From positions 1,116,001 through 1,180,000 of the forward strand of contig CANMFX010000001.1 of NCBI GenBank assembly GCA_947497315.1: 64,000 bases of DNA, given 5' to 3'. The DNA comes from an uncultured Sphingomonadaceae bacterium. GTDB taxonomy: Bacteria; Pseudomonadota; Alphaproteobacteria; Sphingomonadales; Sphingomonadaceae. The position numbers and the translations under genes are program-made. The notes under the pieces were generated by a model. It was given only the letters and a program-made list of their open reading frames with translations. It did not search any database and was not told the origin of the DNA. The number at the start of each line of letters is the position of its first letter. The first letter of the stretch is position 1. Positions 1 through 9,045 of the stretch are shown here, piece by piece.

Positions 1-1655
1 GACCAGACTTTCTCCGATCCAAAGGGCTGCAATCCGGACGCCGTATTGACACGAGCGTTCCAGCCGCCGGAGCGGAAACCACGGGTGGCAGAAGCGTAGA
101 ACATCAAATCGTCATCGGGCTCAAACTGCAGAGCAAAGCGCGGTGTCCAAACTTTCTCGCGCTGGTCGATGGGAATGCCGAGCGCAATCATGTTTGCCGT
201 AGTCAGATCTGTAATATCACCGACCGGGCGATTGTCCGAAATGCGAAAATCCTTTTTCTCATCTGTGTAACGGACACCGGCTGTTGCGGTAATCTGGTCG
301 GAGAGCGCGAAATCGCCTTGGATATAGCCGGCAATATTTTCCGTATCATTGCTGATTATCCGATCGCGTGATGGTGTCGGTCCGGCAAAATAGGCGGCAA
401 AGTCACTACGGTTTTCTTCTTTCAAATAGAATAAACCAGCTGTCAGGTTGAGGAAATCATCAAACAGCGAACCATTATATTTGAGTTCGGCCGAATATTG
501 TTTGAAATCGCCAATATTGTCGATGATGAAAATGTCATCCAATGCCGGGTTTGCCGGAGATGGAAACTGCATGAACGCATCAAATTGCGGTAATGGGAAA
601 TTCACCAGAAAGTCATTTTCAACCTTGCGATAGCCCATGATCAACGAAATGGATCCATTGTCCATTTCATATGTAAGATTGGATGACGTGTTGTAGGATT
701 TGGTTAGGCTGCCATAATCCGCCTTGGACACAGCGCCCGGGAAAACGGCATCCAGCCCCAAGGGGAGGATGGAGGTGGATACCAGATCAACGTCACCATA
801 ATTGCCAGATGTTCTGACTGGCCCAGTGGCAGCGTCGGTATCCAGATTGATATCCCGGCCCGTAATGTTGGTACCGCTATCGCGAATATAGTCGCCGACG
901 ACGTACCAGTTGAGATCGTCCGTCAGGTCGATGTCAATGGCAATGCGGCCGCCATAAGCGTTGCGGTCATTAATATTGCGGTCGAGGGCTGTGTTTTCCA
1001 GCCAACCATTATCATCGACATAGAATCCGCTGACAAGGAACCGGACGCGTTCCGATAGTGGTAGATCGACGGAGCCACGCAGGGTTATCTCATCGAACCG
1101 GCCATAGCTGGCTTCGGCAAAGCCTCCAAATTCCTCACCAGGCCTACGGAGAACGACGTTAATTGCGCCGCCGGTGGTGTTCTTGCCAAAAAGCGTTCCC
1201 TGGGGGCCGCGCAGAACTTCTGTTCGCTCTATATCGAACAGGGCAATATTATTGCCGTTCTGGCGCGCATAGAAAATCTCGTCGACATAGGTACCTACGG
1301 CGGGGTCGAACGTCGGGAAGGATTCGTCCTGACCTTGCCCGCGCAGGAAGTAGACATTGGCACTTCCCAGCGAAGTGTTGTTGCTGCCGACGAGGTTGGG
1401 AAGGGTGTCGACGAGATCGATGGTTTTCTTCACCGCCAAAGTATCGAGCTGTTTTGGGGTAAAAGCGGAAATCGCGATCGGAACATCCTGGATGCTTTGC
1501 TCACGACGCTGGGCGGTCACAATGATGACGTTATCGCTGGTTTCAGCTGCATCTGATTGGTCGCCGTCCTGTGCATGGACGGGGGCGCCGGCTAGCGCCG
1601 CCAGTGCCAATCCAAAAATGGCAGTATTTCGATAGATTGCTTTGCGCGATATCAT
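1..1655 (-). CDS. TonB-dependent receptor, C-terminus cut by window edge (TBDR1)
   Basis: This outer-membrane receptor takes up an unknown ligand using TonB energy. It is absent from the ORF track because it runs off the left edge, but the minus-strand frame is open from the ATG at 1655 to base 1 (about 551 codons). It begins with a signal peptide (ISRKAIYRNTAIFGLALAAL, then AHA/Q), followed by a TonB box (DNVIIVTAQRRE) and a plug domain with VLRGPQGTLFGKNTTGGAIN. The visible end (LQPFGSEKVW) matches the conserved barrel segment before the last strands, so perhaps 200-250 residues lie outside. A slightly degenerate TTGTCCAGACAA operator sits 52 bp upstream, placing it in the same regulon as TBDR2. 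Substrate unknown. Confidence 0.93.
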   Translation of the reverse strand, partial: MISRKAIYRNTAIFGLALAALAGAPVHAQDGDQSDAAETSDNVIIVTAQRREQSIQDVPIAISAFTPKQLDTLAVKKTIDLVDTLPNLVGSNNTSLGSANVYFLRGQGQDESFPTFDPAVGTYVDEIFYARQNGNNIALFDIERTEVLRGPQGTLFGKNTTGGAINVVLRRPGEEFGGFAEASYGRFDEITLRGSVDLPLSERVRFLVSGFYVDDNGWLENTALDRNINDRNAYGGRIAIDIDLTDDLNWYVVGDYIRDSGTNITGRDINLDTDAATGPVRTSGNYGDVDLVSTSILPLGLDAVFPGAVSKADYGSLTKSYNTSSNLTYEMDNGSISLIMGYRKVENDFLVNFPLPQFDAFMQFPSPANPALDDIFIIDNIGDFKQYSAELKYNGSLFDDFLNLTAGLFYLKEENRSDFAAYFAGPTPSRDRIISNDTENIAGYIQGDFALSDQITATAGVRYTDEKKDFRISDNRPVGDITDLTTANMIALGIPIDQREKVWTPRFALQFEPDDDLMFYASATRGFRSGGWNARVNTASGLQPFGSEKVW

Positions 1656-1707
1656 TGTTTGTCTCCCTGGTTCCCGACATTTCTAGAATGCTTGATTTGC
1701 ATCCAAG

Positions 1708-1719
1708 TTGTCCAGACAA
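1708..1719. promoter_or_regulatory. Operator site 1 (TTGTCCAGACAA)
   Basis: Copy of the window's recurrent palindrome with one change from TTGTCCGGACAA, flanked by AAG and ATTT. It lies 52 bp upstream of the TBDR1 start codon. It is the weakest of the nine copies. Confidence 0.55.
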
Positions 1720-1808
1720 ATTTTAGGAGTCTTGGCTAGTCTTCTTGATAGGGTCAGCGCTAACAACCAACAGTGCGTTATCTACAACCAATTGGATTTT
1801 CGGGAGCT

Positions 1809-2798
1809 TTATGACTTTTCCGCCACAGTCATGCCGCGCAACTGATTGATGCCGACCACAGACCGGCAGGCGGCGATCAGCTCATTTTTCAGGCTCTGGG
1901 CTGCCGGTTGCAGCAAGGAATTACGGCGAATCGCAAAATAGGCGGTACGTGCCACCGGAAATTCTGTTCCCTCGATGATATGATATTGGGCGCGTTCCTC
2001 TTCCGTCGCGAACAATTCCTTGGCGAGCAGCATGACCGCGTCACTTTGTAACAGGGTTGATTTAGCGAGGATGACCGAATCCATATCGACATATTTGGCC
2101 GGTGGGGACAGACCGGCGGCGAGAAACACGTTGCAGATTCGCTGCCATTGCATCTGCAACTGCATGGATACCAGCCATGTCTGGGAGGACAGATCCTCCA
2201 GGGTAATGTCGGTTTTTGATGCGAGCGGATGATCGCGCCGCATCATGATGACATCACGATCCTCAAACATCTCGATTGTGTCGATGGCACTGTCGATTTC
2301 CAGATCGGAGGGCGGGGCGCTGGCGACAAATTCTACCTCGCCGCGCAGCAACTTCTCGTGGAGCGTTTTAGTGTCGCCTGAGGTGATACTCAGCGTGACA
2401 CCTGGCTGCTTTTCGCTGAAACGATTAATAACCATCGGGGCAATACGGGTGAGGAAGGACCAGCCGAGGCCGATCCGGACATAGCCACGATCTGCACCGC
2501 GCATGGCACTGATCTCTGCTGCTGCGAGCCGGCTTTCCGCGGTAATGACTTTCGCGCGGCGAGCCAGGGCATGGCCGAACTGTGTGGGCTCTGCGCCAAA
2601 CGCGCCCCTTTCAAACAGCCGCACACTGAGTGTCTCTTCCAGTTTTGCAACGCTTTTGGAAACGGCCTGCTGGCTGACATCATTATTGCTGGCGGCGCGG
2701 GAAAAGCTGCCTGTGTCATAGACGGACAGGAAATGCTGCAATTTCTGCGGATCCATCGATGGCTTGATGAAGCGTTGGCGCAAGTCGGGTTGGGTCAT
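1809..2798 (-). CDS. LysR-family transcriptional regulator
   Basis: A 329-residue LysR-type regulator. The N-terminal winged helix-turn-helix (about residues 15-75) contains FLSVYDTGSFSRAAS and the segment VSQQAVSKSVAKLEETL, followed by the substrate-binding domain. The track ORF starts nine codons earlier. I prefer the ATG at 2798 because GGAGAGG lies just upstream at normal spacing, while the earlier codon has none. It is convergent with nothing and divergent from the lipocalin-like gene at 2887, and it precedes TBDR1 on the same strand. Either neighbour could be its target. The inducer cannot be told from sequence. Its presence beside operator-bearing genes suggests a second control layer. 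Confidence 0.9.
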   Translation of the reverse strand: MTQPDLRQRFIKPSMDPQKLQHFLSVYDTGSFSRAASNNDVSQQAVSKSVAKLEETLSVRLFERGAFGAEPTQFGHALARRAKVITAESRLAAAEISAMRGADRGYVRIGLGWSFLTRIAPMVINRFSEKQPGVTLSITSGDTKTLHEKLLRGEVEFVASAPPSDLEIDSAIDTIEMFEDRDVIMMRRDHPLASKTDITLEDLSSQTWLVSMQLQMQWQRICNVFLAAGLSPPAKYVDMDSVILAKSTLLQSDAVMLLAKELFATEEERAQYHIIEGTEFPVARTAYFAIRRNSLLQPAAQSLKNELIAACRSVVGINQLRGMTVAEKS

Positions 2799-2886
2799 CA
2801 ATATTCCTCTCCACGTCTGATACAATCAATGGCTGTGCAAAAGCCAATGATGGTTGTTAGCAGGCGAGTATCACGTCGCCTAACGA

Positions 2887-3384
2887 ATGCAAAATCTTAT
2901 GCAACAGGGGCGGACGACCGTGACAGCGCAGACCAAAGCGATACTGACCGATCTCATGCCAGGTATGATGAAGCATGAAGGCGTCTGGACAGGCATTTAC
3001 AGCCACGTCGACACAGAAAATCAACTGATCGATCGGCACAAGGCGCGCGTTGAATGCATCTTTCCGCATGACGGCCCCTATGCCTATATCCAGAAAAACC
3101 TGTTCCAGTGGGATGATGGCCGCGAATATCGATCGACCCTCAACGGTATATTGCGCGATCACAAGTTGTGGTGGGACAATGATAATTTCGATGGTTGCGG
3201 ATGGGAAACGGACTTTGGACTCGTCCTGCTCAACCTGAACCGCAAGGATGATCCGGGAGCGAATTTCTATGAGATTATCTGCCTCGGCGACGATGGCAAC
3301 CACCGGGCGCGTACGTGGCACTGGTTCAAGGACGGAAAATTGTTCAAGCGGACCCTTTGCGACGAACACCGGGTCACGGACTAA
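2887..3384 (+). CDS. Conserved protein of unknown function, possibly lipocalin/calycin-like
   Basis: A 165-residue cytoplasmic protein with no signal peptide. It is rich in Trp, Gly and aromatic residues spaced as in a small beta-barrel (KHEGVWTGIYSHVD, DRHKARVECIFP, GPYAYIQKNLFQW, RTWHWFKDGKLFKRTLC). The pattern recalls calycin-fold families such as DUF3598, but I cannot assign it firmly. The start is uncertain: the ATG at 2887 has no clear ribosome site, whereas the in-frame GTG at 2920 follows GGGGCGG at good spacing and would give a 154-residue product. It is divergent from the LysR gene and upstream of an operator-controlled membrane protein. A ligand-binding role is only a guess. Confidence 0.6.
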   Translation: MQNLMQQGRTTVTAQTKAILTDLMPGMMKHEGVWTGIYSHVDTENQLIDRHKARVECIFPHDGPYAYIQKNLFQWDDGREYRSTLNGILRDHKLWWDNDNFDGCGWETDFGLVLLNLNRKDDPGANFYEIICLGDDGNHRARTWHWFKDGKLFKRTLCDEHRVTD

Positions 3385-3419
3385 CCAATCTGTTGGGATT
3401 TACGGATCGGCATTGCAAT

Positions 3420-3431
3420 TTGTCCGGACAT
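3420..3431. promoter_or_regulatory. Operator site 2 (TTGTCCGGACAT)
   Basis: Palindrome copy with intact TGTCCGGACA core, 43 bp upstream of the membrane protein ATG at 3475 and downstream of the 2887 gene's stop, so it controls the membrane gene separately. Confidence 0.7.
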
Positions 3432-3474
3432 ATATGATCATAAGATGATCAGGTAACAGACGGGGGCCGGTGCA

Positions 3475-4161
3475 ATGATAGAACTTTTCAACTTTTCCTT
3501 TTATCAGCTGCTGGTATTTGTCCACATCCTGCTGTTTGTCCTGTGGCTCGGTGCCGATGTCGGCGTCTTCATGCTCGGCCAGCATTTTCGCAAGCGGGAG
3601 AAATATGATCTGCCGCAGCGTTTGATTCTGCTGCAACTGCTCGTCAATCTCGACATGACGCCGCGCACGGCTTGGGCCCTGATGGTACCGCTAACGATAA
3701 CGATGGTTGATGCGGGCGGCTGGTGGGATGTGCCAGTCTGGGGTGTCGCACTATCCTGGGTGGTTGGAGCTGTCTGGCTCTGGCTGGTCTGGGACGCGCA
3801 TATCCATGACCAGACAGAGCGCGCTGCACGGGACCGGAAAATCGAGTTTGTACTGAAAATCGGTCTGACCGCCTTTTACCTTGGCCTCGGCGTCCTTTCG
3901 TTGGCGCAAGGCGAGCCGCTTATGCCGGTGTGGCTGGCGACCAAGGCGCTGATGTTCGGCCTGATTTTCGCTGCAGCCATCATGATCGATGTTGCGTTCA
4001 AGCCAGTTGGCCCACAGCTTGGCAAATTGATTGCAGAAGGATCATCGGATGAAACCGAAATTCCGTTGCGCAAAACCATGGACACCACTCGCATCTGGGT
4101 CTGGATCGTTTACCTGTTGCTGCTCGCGACAGCGTTTCTCGGCAACATCAAACCGTTTTAG
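3475..4161 (+). CDS. Multi-pass inner-membrane protein (CopD/DUF2269-like)
   Basis: A 228-residue integral membrane protein with about five to six hydrophobic segments (roughly residues 8-35, 62-80, 85-105, 128-145, 155-172, 205-225). The first segment, LVFVHILLFVLWLGADVGVF, has a His within the membrane helix and a Trp-Leu-Gly-Ala-Asp turn, as in small putative haem- or copper-associated membrane families (CopD, DUF2269). Function is unknown. The ATG follows a GGGGG-rich ribosome site. An operator copy lies 43 bp upstream, so it is predicted to be induced together with TBDR2 and the exported enzymes. It is convergent with the DUF1838 gene. Confidence 0.72.
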   Translation: MIELFNFSFYQLLVFVHILLFVLWLGADVGVFMLGQHFRKREKYDLPQRLILLQLLVNLDMTPRTAWALMVPLTITMVDAGGWWDVPVWGVALSWVVGAVWLWLVWDAHIHDQTERAARDRKIEFVLKIGLTAFYLGLGVLSLAQGEPLMPVWLATKALMFGLIFAAAIMIDVAFKPVGPQLGKLIAEGSSDETEIPLRKTMDTTRIWVWIVYLLLLATAFLGNIKPF

Positions 4162-4163
4162 GG

Positions 4164-4193
4164 AAAAAAAGAGGCCGACCATATTGGTCGACC
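4164..4193 (-). terminator. Rho-independent terminator of the DUF1838 gene
   Basis: Read on the minus strand: GGTCGACCA, loop ATA, TGGTCGGCC (nine pairs, one G-U), then TC and seven T. It lies just past the DUF1838 stop and abuts the convergent membrane gene. Confidence 0.75.
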
Positions 4194-4220
4194 CCCAGGG
4201 AGAAACTCTGACGCGAAGCT

Positions 4221-5129
4221 CTATTTCTTGTCCGCTTCGGCCGCCCGCTCCGCATCAATCATCTTCTTGAACACGGTCCAAGTCGTTTCATTCTTGCGCG
4301 GATCATCGCCCGGAGGCGGTGCGGTATACTCGGGATAATTGAGTGCAATCTCATCCTTGATTACGTCCGGTAGCTCATCATAGCTTTTCAGCTTCGCGCC
4401 CATGGCGTTAAAGACCATCTGTCCTTGCCGTCCGCGCATTTTCATCCATGGCATCCAGTCTGAAATGCGCACCCAGCTGATCGACGGATAGGCGGTTGGG
4501 TTTTTGGTATCGAGAATCTCGTCAGCCAGCATCGTGAAGTCGAAAATCTCCATCGCGTGATATTTATTGCCGACATAATCCTGATAATCGCCCGCCAACA
4601 CATTGTGGTAAAAGAGCGGCACTTCGATCGGCATGAACATCCAGTTACCCTGCTGCCGGATATTGGGGAGCGTATAAGGCTTGCCATCGGCGCGATAAGG
4701 GTAGTTGGGACGGCTGTTCACCGGATCATTGGCGATTTGCATGACCTTGACCGTCTCTCCCGTCCAGGGATTGTCCCATGTGCGCAGTACCTCGTTGGTC
4801 TTGGGATCGAGATAGAACATAACTTCGCGGCTGACCTGCCGATAGCCGACTCCGCGCTTGGGGTCTTCGATCCGCACACATTGACGGATATTCATACCTT
4901 CGCCGTTATAAAGATGCCGATCAGGTTCGCCCTGTACGCGGGAATAGACTTTTCCCGACCAGTGATAAACAGCCGGTACGCCATCTGCGGTGCCGCACTG
5001 TGTTCGCTTCATAATTTCCAAGGCATCTTCAGGTTTTTCAGGGTCAAGCATCCGCGCTGCAGAAGGGCTGGTCAAAGCAAAAGATGCCACCATCGTCGCC
5101 AGAGCTGTTTGCCTAAAAAATCGATTCAT
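4221..5129 (-). CDS. Secreted DUF1838-family protein
   Basis: A 302-residue exported protein. The preferred start is the ATG at 5129 (MNRFFRQTALATMV), preceded by AGGGAGAAG; the ORF track adds eight codons. A Sec signal peptide ends near ALTSPSAA-R. The body matches my memory of DUF1838, including DPEKPEDALEIMKRTQCG near the start and the C-terminal DDPRKNETTWTVFKKM. No biochemical role is known to me for this family. It is divergent from the citE-like gene with a shared operator between them, and is therefore probably a periplasmic partner of the same catabolic route. A strong terminator follows. Confidence 0.82.
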   Translation of the reverse strand: MNRFFRQTALATMVASFALTSPSAARMLDPEKPEDALEIMKRTQCGTADGVPAVYHWSGKVYSRVQGEPDRHLYNGEGMNIRQCVRIEDPKRGVGYRQVSREVMFYLDPKTNEVLRTWDNPWTGETVKVMQIANDPVNSRPNYPYRADGKPYTLPNIRQQGNWMFMPIEVPLFYHNVLAGDYQDYVGNKYHAMEIFDFTMLADEILDTKNPTAYPSISWVRISDWMPWMKMRGRQGQMVFNAMGAKLKSYDELPDVIKDEIALNYPEYTAPPPGDDPRKNETTWTVFKKMIDAERAAEADKK

Positions 5130-5199
5130 TTCACGCTTCTCCCTAAAAATCATGTCGAGTGATCATGTAATTAATTTCACTTTCTGGTTGACTTTAGAT

Positions 5200-5211
5200 T
5201 TGTCCGGACAA
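5200..5211. promoter_or_regulatory. Operator site 3 (TTGTCCGGACAA, perfect)
   Basis: Perfect palindrome, ATTTGTCCGGACAAAT over 5198-5213, in the 109-bp divergent gap between the DUF1838 gene (70 bp to its start) and the five-gene CoA operon (27 bp to its first start). One site can serve both directions. Confidence 0.78.
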
Positions 5212-5238
5212 ATTGTGAAGGGGTAATATTGATCGAAC

Positions 5239-6066
5239 ATGATAATGGACCCTATGACCGGTTTTACCAACTTCCTTTTTGTACCTGCCAATCGGCCCGA
5301 ACGCTTTGAAAAAGCAGCGAATAGCGGTGCAGATCTGATTTGTATCGACCTGGAGGATTCGGTCCCTGCGGATCAAAAAGACAGCGCCCGCGAATCTGTC
5401 TTGGATGGCCTGAAAACTCTCGATCGGTCAAAAACTGCGGTGCGAATCAATGGGATCAAGACTGCTTCTGGTCTGGCCGACCTGCTTGCTCTATCGGCCG
5501 CCGATCATCTTCCAGCCCTGCTTTTCCTGCCGATGGTAGAAAGTGCTGCCGAGGTTGAAATTGCTCATAGTATTTTGGGCGACCGGGTTGATGGTCTGGT
5601 GCCGCTGATCGAAACGGTCAAAGGCTTGCGCGCTGGTGATGCGATCGCCGCCAGCGCTGGCGTCACCGGTATGATGTTTGGTGGCGGAGATTTTTCTGCG
5701 GAGCTTGGAACGAAACTGGAATGGGAGCCGCTTCTGGCGGCACGTGGTGCGTTTATCCTCTGCTGCGCTTCGGCGGCGATCGCGGCGATCGATGTTCCCT
5801 ATATCGATATGGGCAATGAAGCCGGGCTTGAAGAAGAATCCGCCAAGGCAAAGGCAATGGGCTTTCACGCCAAGGCTGCCATTCATCCCAAACAGATTGC
5901 TGCTATTGCCAAGGCGATGAAACCGACGGAGGCTGAAGTGGCCGAAGCGATAGACGCAATAAATGCATTTGATGCAGCTGGCGGCAAAGCGATTAGCCAT
6001 AATGGGCGTATGCTGGAGGCTCCGGTTATGCAACGATACCGGCATATCGCGGCAGCAGCCGGATAA
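5239..6066 (+). CDS. HpcH/HpaI-CitE family acyl-CoA lyase
   Basis: A 275-residue TIM-barrel lyase of the citrate lyase beta / malyl-CoA lyase group. These enzymes cleave 3-hydroxyacyl-CoA dicarboxylates (malyl-CoA, beta-methylmalyl-CoA, citramalyl-CoA) into an acyl-CoA and a 2-oxoacid, with Mg2+. Visible motifs are FLFVPANRPERFEKA at the N-terminus, CIDLEDSVPADQK with the metal-binding acidic residues, VRING, PLIETVKG and GGGDFSAELG. The length is normal. It is the first gene of a five-gene operon (lyase, hydratase, dehydrogenase, two CoA-transferases), which matches a route that activates, desaturates, hydrates and then cleaves a diacid. A perfect operator lies 27 bp upstream. The exact substrate is unknown. 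Confidence 0.88.
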   Translation: MIMDPMTGFTNFLFVPANRPERFEKAANSGADLICIDLEDSVPADQKDSARESVLDGLKTLDRSKTAVRINGIKTASGLADLLALSAADHLPALLFLPMVESAAEVEIAHSILGDRVDGLVPLIETVKGLRAGDAIAASAGVTGMMFGGGDFSAELGTKLEWEPLLAARGAFILCCASAAIAAIDVPYIDMGNEAGLEEESAKAKAMGFHAKAAIHPKQIAAIAKAMKPTEAEVAEAIDAINAFDAAGGKAISHNGRMLEAPVMQRYRHIAAAAG

Positions 6067-6105
6067 AGCGAAAGAATAGAATGTTTAATCAACAAGGACA
6101 AATAT

Positions 6106-6615
6106 ATGCGTGATGGAGTTATAGAAGTCAGCCCGGGACGTTTCCGCGAAACGTTTGGACGCTATTATGAAGATTTTGAAGTGGGCCATATTTACGAACA
6201 TCGCCCCGGTCGGACGATCACCGATACCGACAATGTGCATTTCACTTTGCTGACGATGAATACCCATCCGGCCCATTTCGACTATGAGTTTGCTAAGAAA
6301 ACCGAATTTAAAAAGCCGCTGGTCTGCTCTCCGCTTACCGTCGCGTTGATGGTCGGGATGAGCGTTTCGGATACCAGCCAGAAAGCGGTGGCCAATCTGG
6401 GTTGGGACAAGATCCGCCTAACCCATCCGCTATTTCCTGGTGATACACTTTATGCAGAGAGCGAAGTGCTGGAAAAGCGCGAATCTTCGTCTCGCCCCGA
6501 ACAGGGCATTGTGACGATCAAGACGATTGGCAAAAACCAAGACGATAAAGTCGTGTGCACGTTTGAACGCACCATGCTGATCTGGAAGCGCGGCTTTGGC
6601 GGCGCAGACGACTAG
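6106..6615 (+). CDS. MaoC-family (hot-dog) acyl-CoA hydratase
   Basis: A 169-residue single hot-dog-fold protein. MaoC-type hydratases add water to a 2-enoyl-CoA. Motifs include GRYYEDFEVGHIYEHRPGRT, ITDTDNVHFT (the position of the usual catalytic Asp/His pair), THPAHFDYEFA, and the later LTHPLFPGDTLYAESEV. Its size and its place beside a CitE-type lyase and a CaiB transferase are like itaconyl-CoA hydratase and similar enzymes rather than the longer mesaconyl-CoA hydratase. AAGGA precedes the ATG. Second gene of the operon, 39 bp after the lyase. Likely forms the 3-hydroxyacyl-CoA used by the lyase. Confidence 0.88.
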   Translation: MRDGVIEVSPGRFRETFGRYYEDFEVGHIYEHRPGRTITDTDNVHFTLLTMNTHPAHFDYEFAKKTEFKKPLVCSPLTVALMVGMSVSDTSQKAVANLGWDKIRLTHPLFPGDTLYAESEVLEKRESSSRPEQGIVTIKTIGKNQDDKVVCTFERTMLIWKRGFGGADD

Positions 6616-6666
6616 ATAAGAAAGGGGGAGGGGACCCCAGTTTTAAGACACTCAGGAGCGACAATA

Positions 6667-7845
6667 ATGGCAACGGCAATTGATAATGCACAGCATATGA
6701 TTGATCCGGAAGAAGAACAGGCTTTCATGGATGCAATCCAGAAATGGATCGACCGTTCGGTGAAACCTGTCGTCATGGAACATGACCACGAAGATAAATG
6801 GCCGGAGCAGCTGGTTGGCGAAATGGCCGACATGGGGCTGTTCGGTGCAACCATCGGCGAGGAATATGGTGGCCTTGGACTGCCGGCGACCAGCTATGCG
6901 AAGATCGTTGCCGAAATCGCTTCGCACTGGATGGCGATTACCGGCATTTTCAATTCCCACCTGATCATGGCCTGTGCGGTCGAGCGTTTTGGTACGGCAG
7001 AGCAGAAAGCCAAATGGCTGCCCAAATTTGCGAGCGGCGAAATTCGCGGCGGGCTGGCCCTGACCGAGCCCAATGCTGGCACGGACTTGCAGGCGATCCG
7101 CACCACGGCTGTCAGGGACGGCGATGAATATGTCATCAATGGGACCAAGACCTGGATTTCCAACGGGATTAACGGCAGCTGCTTCGCGCTGCTCGTTAAA
7201 ACCGACCCCAAGGCTGACCCGCGTTATAAGGGTATGAGCCTGATGATCGCACCGAAGGGTGAGGGTTTTACGGTTGGCAAGAAATTCAAGAAACTGGGTT
7301 ATAACAGTATCGATAGCGCGGAACTGGTGTTCGACAATTATCGTATCCCGGCAGAAAATCTGATTGGCGGTGTTGAAGGGCAAGGCTTCTTTCAGGCCAC
7401 TGGCGGTCTGGAACTGGGCCGCATCAACGTCGCAGCGCGGGGCGTTGGCTTGGCTGAAGGCTCGCTGAGGCTGGCAACCGAATATGCGCAGCTGCGCGAG
7501 ACGATGGGCAAGCCGATATCCGAGCATCAGGCGATCCAGTTGAAATTGGGCGAAATGGTCACGCGAGCCCGGGCTGCGCGTTTGCTGACCCTCGATGCGG
7601 CGGAAGCCTATGACCGCGGGGAGCGTTGTGATCTGGAAGCGGGCATGGCGAAATATTTTGCCTCCGAAGCGGCGGTGCGCAATTCGGAAGAATCCATGCG
7701 CGTCCATGGCGGCTATGCTTATTCCAAGGAATATGAAATTGAGCGTTATTATCGCGATTCTTTGCTTATGTGTATTGGTGAGGGGACCAACGAGATGCAG
7801 CGGATGATCATTTCCAAACAATGGGTGAAAAGGAATCCTGCGTGA
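6667..7845 (+). CDS. Acyl-CoA dehydrogenase
   Basis: A 392-residue FAD-dependent acyl-CoA dehydrogenase of normal length that introduces the alpha,beta double bond and passes electrons to ETF. FAD/substrate motifs are GLALTEPNAGTDLQAI and KTWISNG; the C-terminal signature is CIGEGTNEMQRMIISKQW, where the Glu in GEGT sits at the usual catalytic-base position. The start ATG at 6667 has GGAGCGA upstream. It lies between the MaoC hydratase and the CoA-transferases, and its end overlaps the next gene by four bases (GTGA), implying translational coupling. In a diacid route it would act like methylsuccinyl-CoA or benzylsuccinyl-CoA dehydrogenase. Confidence 0.92.
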   Translation: MATAIDNAQHMIDPEEEQAFMDAIQKWIDRSVKPVVMEHDHEDKWPEQLVGEMADMGLFGATIGEEYGGLGLPATSYAKIVAEIASHWMAITGIFNSHLIMACAVERFGTAEQKAKWLPKFASGEIRGGLALTEPNAGTDLQAIRTTAVRDGDEYVINGTKTWISNGINGSCFALLVKTDPKADPRYKGMSLMIAPKGEGFTVGKKFKKLGYNSIDSAELVFDNYRIPAENLIGGVEGQGFFQATGGLELGRINVAARGVGLAEGSLRLATEYAQLRETMGKPISEHQAIQLKLGEMVTRARAARLLTLDAAEAYDRGERCDLEAGMAKYFASEAAVRNSEESMRVHGGYAYSKEYEIERYYRDSLLMCIGEGTNEMQRMIISKQWVKRNPA

Positions 7846-9038
7846 GTCAGCCGAAGCAACCGCTGAAAGGCTTCCGAGTATTGTCCGCTGAGCAATATGG
7901 GGCGGGCCCATATGGCACAATGTTCCTGGCCCAGATGGGTGCGGATGTTATTAAAATCGAACCGCCAAAAGGCGGTGACACGGCGCGCCATGTCGGGCCG
8001 CATTGGCTCCGCGAGCAGGAAAGTCTCTATTTTCAGAGCTTCAATCTGAACAAGCGCTCGCTTACCCTCGACTTGCGTACGGAGGAAGGGCAGCAGGTAC
8101 TGCATGCACTCGCCAAAGACGCGCATGTCGTGGCAAACAATTTGCGTGGGGATGTGCCGGACAAGGTTGGTCTGAACTATGACGCGTTGAAAGCGGTCAA
8201 CCCGGCCATCGTCTGCGCGCATATTTCTGCTTATGGGCGCGGCAATGAGCGGTCGAAATGGCCGGGCTATGACTATCTGATGCAGGCCGAGGCCGGTTTT
8301 TGTGCGCTAACCGGTGATCCAGATGGGCCGCCCGTGCGCTTTGGCTTGTCGATGGTCGATTTTATGACCGGGACGATGGCGGCCGTTGGCTTGCTCGCCG
8401 CCTTGCTGGATGCCCAGCGGTCGGGCGAGGGCTGTGATGTGGATGTTGATCTGTTATCTGCCGCTGTACATCAGACCAGCTATCCGGCGCTGTGGTATAT
8501 GAATGAGGACGATGTTACCGGCCGTGCACCCTATGGCGCGCATCCGTCGGCAACGCCTAGCCAGATGTTCAAGGCCGCCGATGGCTGGATGTTTGTCATG
8601 GCGCAGCTGCCAAAATTTTGGGCCATATTATGTGAGCGTATTGGTCACGAGGAACTAATGACAGATCCGCGCTTTGATACGCCAGCCAATCGTCTGACCA
8701 ATCGGGAAGCCTTGTCGGACGTATTGAGCGAGATATTCGCTCCGCAACCAGTCGCACACTGGCTCGACCTGCTTCAGGGTCTGATGCCGGTTGCGCCCGT
8801 CTATGACCTCGATCAGGCACTGGACAGCCCGTGGCTGCAAACCATTGGTATGCGGGACACGGTCAGTCATCCGGACCGTGCGGACATGAATGTGCTGTCC
8901 AGCCCGATCAAGCTGAATGGCGAGCGATTGCCGAACCGGGCAGGGCCATTGCTTGGCGCGGATAGCGATGCCGTGCTCGCCGAGGCCGGCTATGATACGG
9001 ATATGATTGCCGACCTGCGTGCGAAAGGGATAGTCTGA
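7842..9038 (+). CDS. CaiB/BaiF (family III) CoA-transferase, first of a pair
   Basis: A 398-residue family III CoA-transferase that moves CoA between acids, commonly from succinyl-CoA. The track starts at an ATG at 7821, but I prefer the GTG at 7842: AAGGA lies seven bases upstream and it overlaps the dehydrogenase stop as GTGA. Family features include the N-terminal LKGFRVLSAEQYGAGPYGTM, GADVIKIEPPKGGD, LNKRSLTLDLRTEEG and the catalytic Asp in GYDYLMQAEAGF. It sits directly before a second CaiB/BaiF gene. Paired genes of this family can form a heteromeric enzyme, as in BbsE/BbsF. Substrate unknown; a dicarboxylate is likely given the neighbours. Confidence 0.9.
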   Translation: MSQPKQPLKGFRVLSAEQYGAGPYGTMFLAQMGADVIKIEPPKGGDTARHVGPHWLREQESLYFQSFNLNKRSLTLDLRTEEGQQVLHALAKDAHVVANNLRGDVPDKVGLNYDALKAVNPAIVCAHISAYGRGNERSKWPGYDYLMQAEAGFCALTGDPDGPPVRFGLSMVDFMTGTMAAVGLLAALLDAQRSGEGCDVDVDLLSAAVHQTSYPALWYMNEDDVTGRAPYGAHPSATPSQMFKAADGWMFVMAQLPKFWAILCERIGHEELMTDPRFDTPANRLTNREALSDVLSEIFAPQPVAHWLDLLQGLMPVAPVYDLDQALDSPWLQTIGMRDTVSHPDRADMNVLSSPIKLNGERLPNRAGPLLGADSDAVLAEAGYDTDMIADLRAKGIV

Positions 9039-9045
9039 ACATCTT

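Noticed and set aside
2948-2957. GTCTGGACAG in the 2887 gene
   Set aside because: Coding (Val-Trp-Thr-Gly), only one half-site intact.
6652-7920. 422-codon minus-strand ORF
   Set aside because: Lies antisense to the acyl-CoA dehydrogenase, whose protein has all family motifs. The antisense translation has low-complexity, unrecognisable sequence and no ribosome site.
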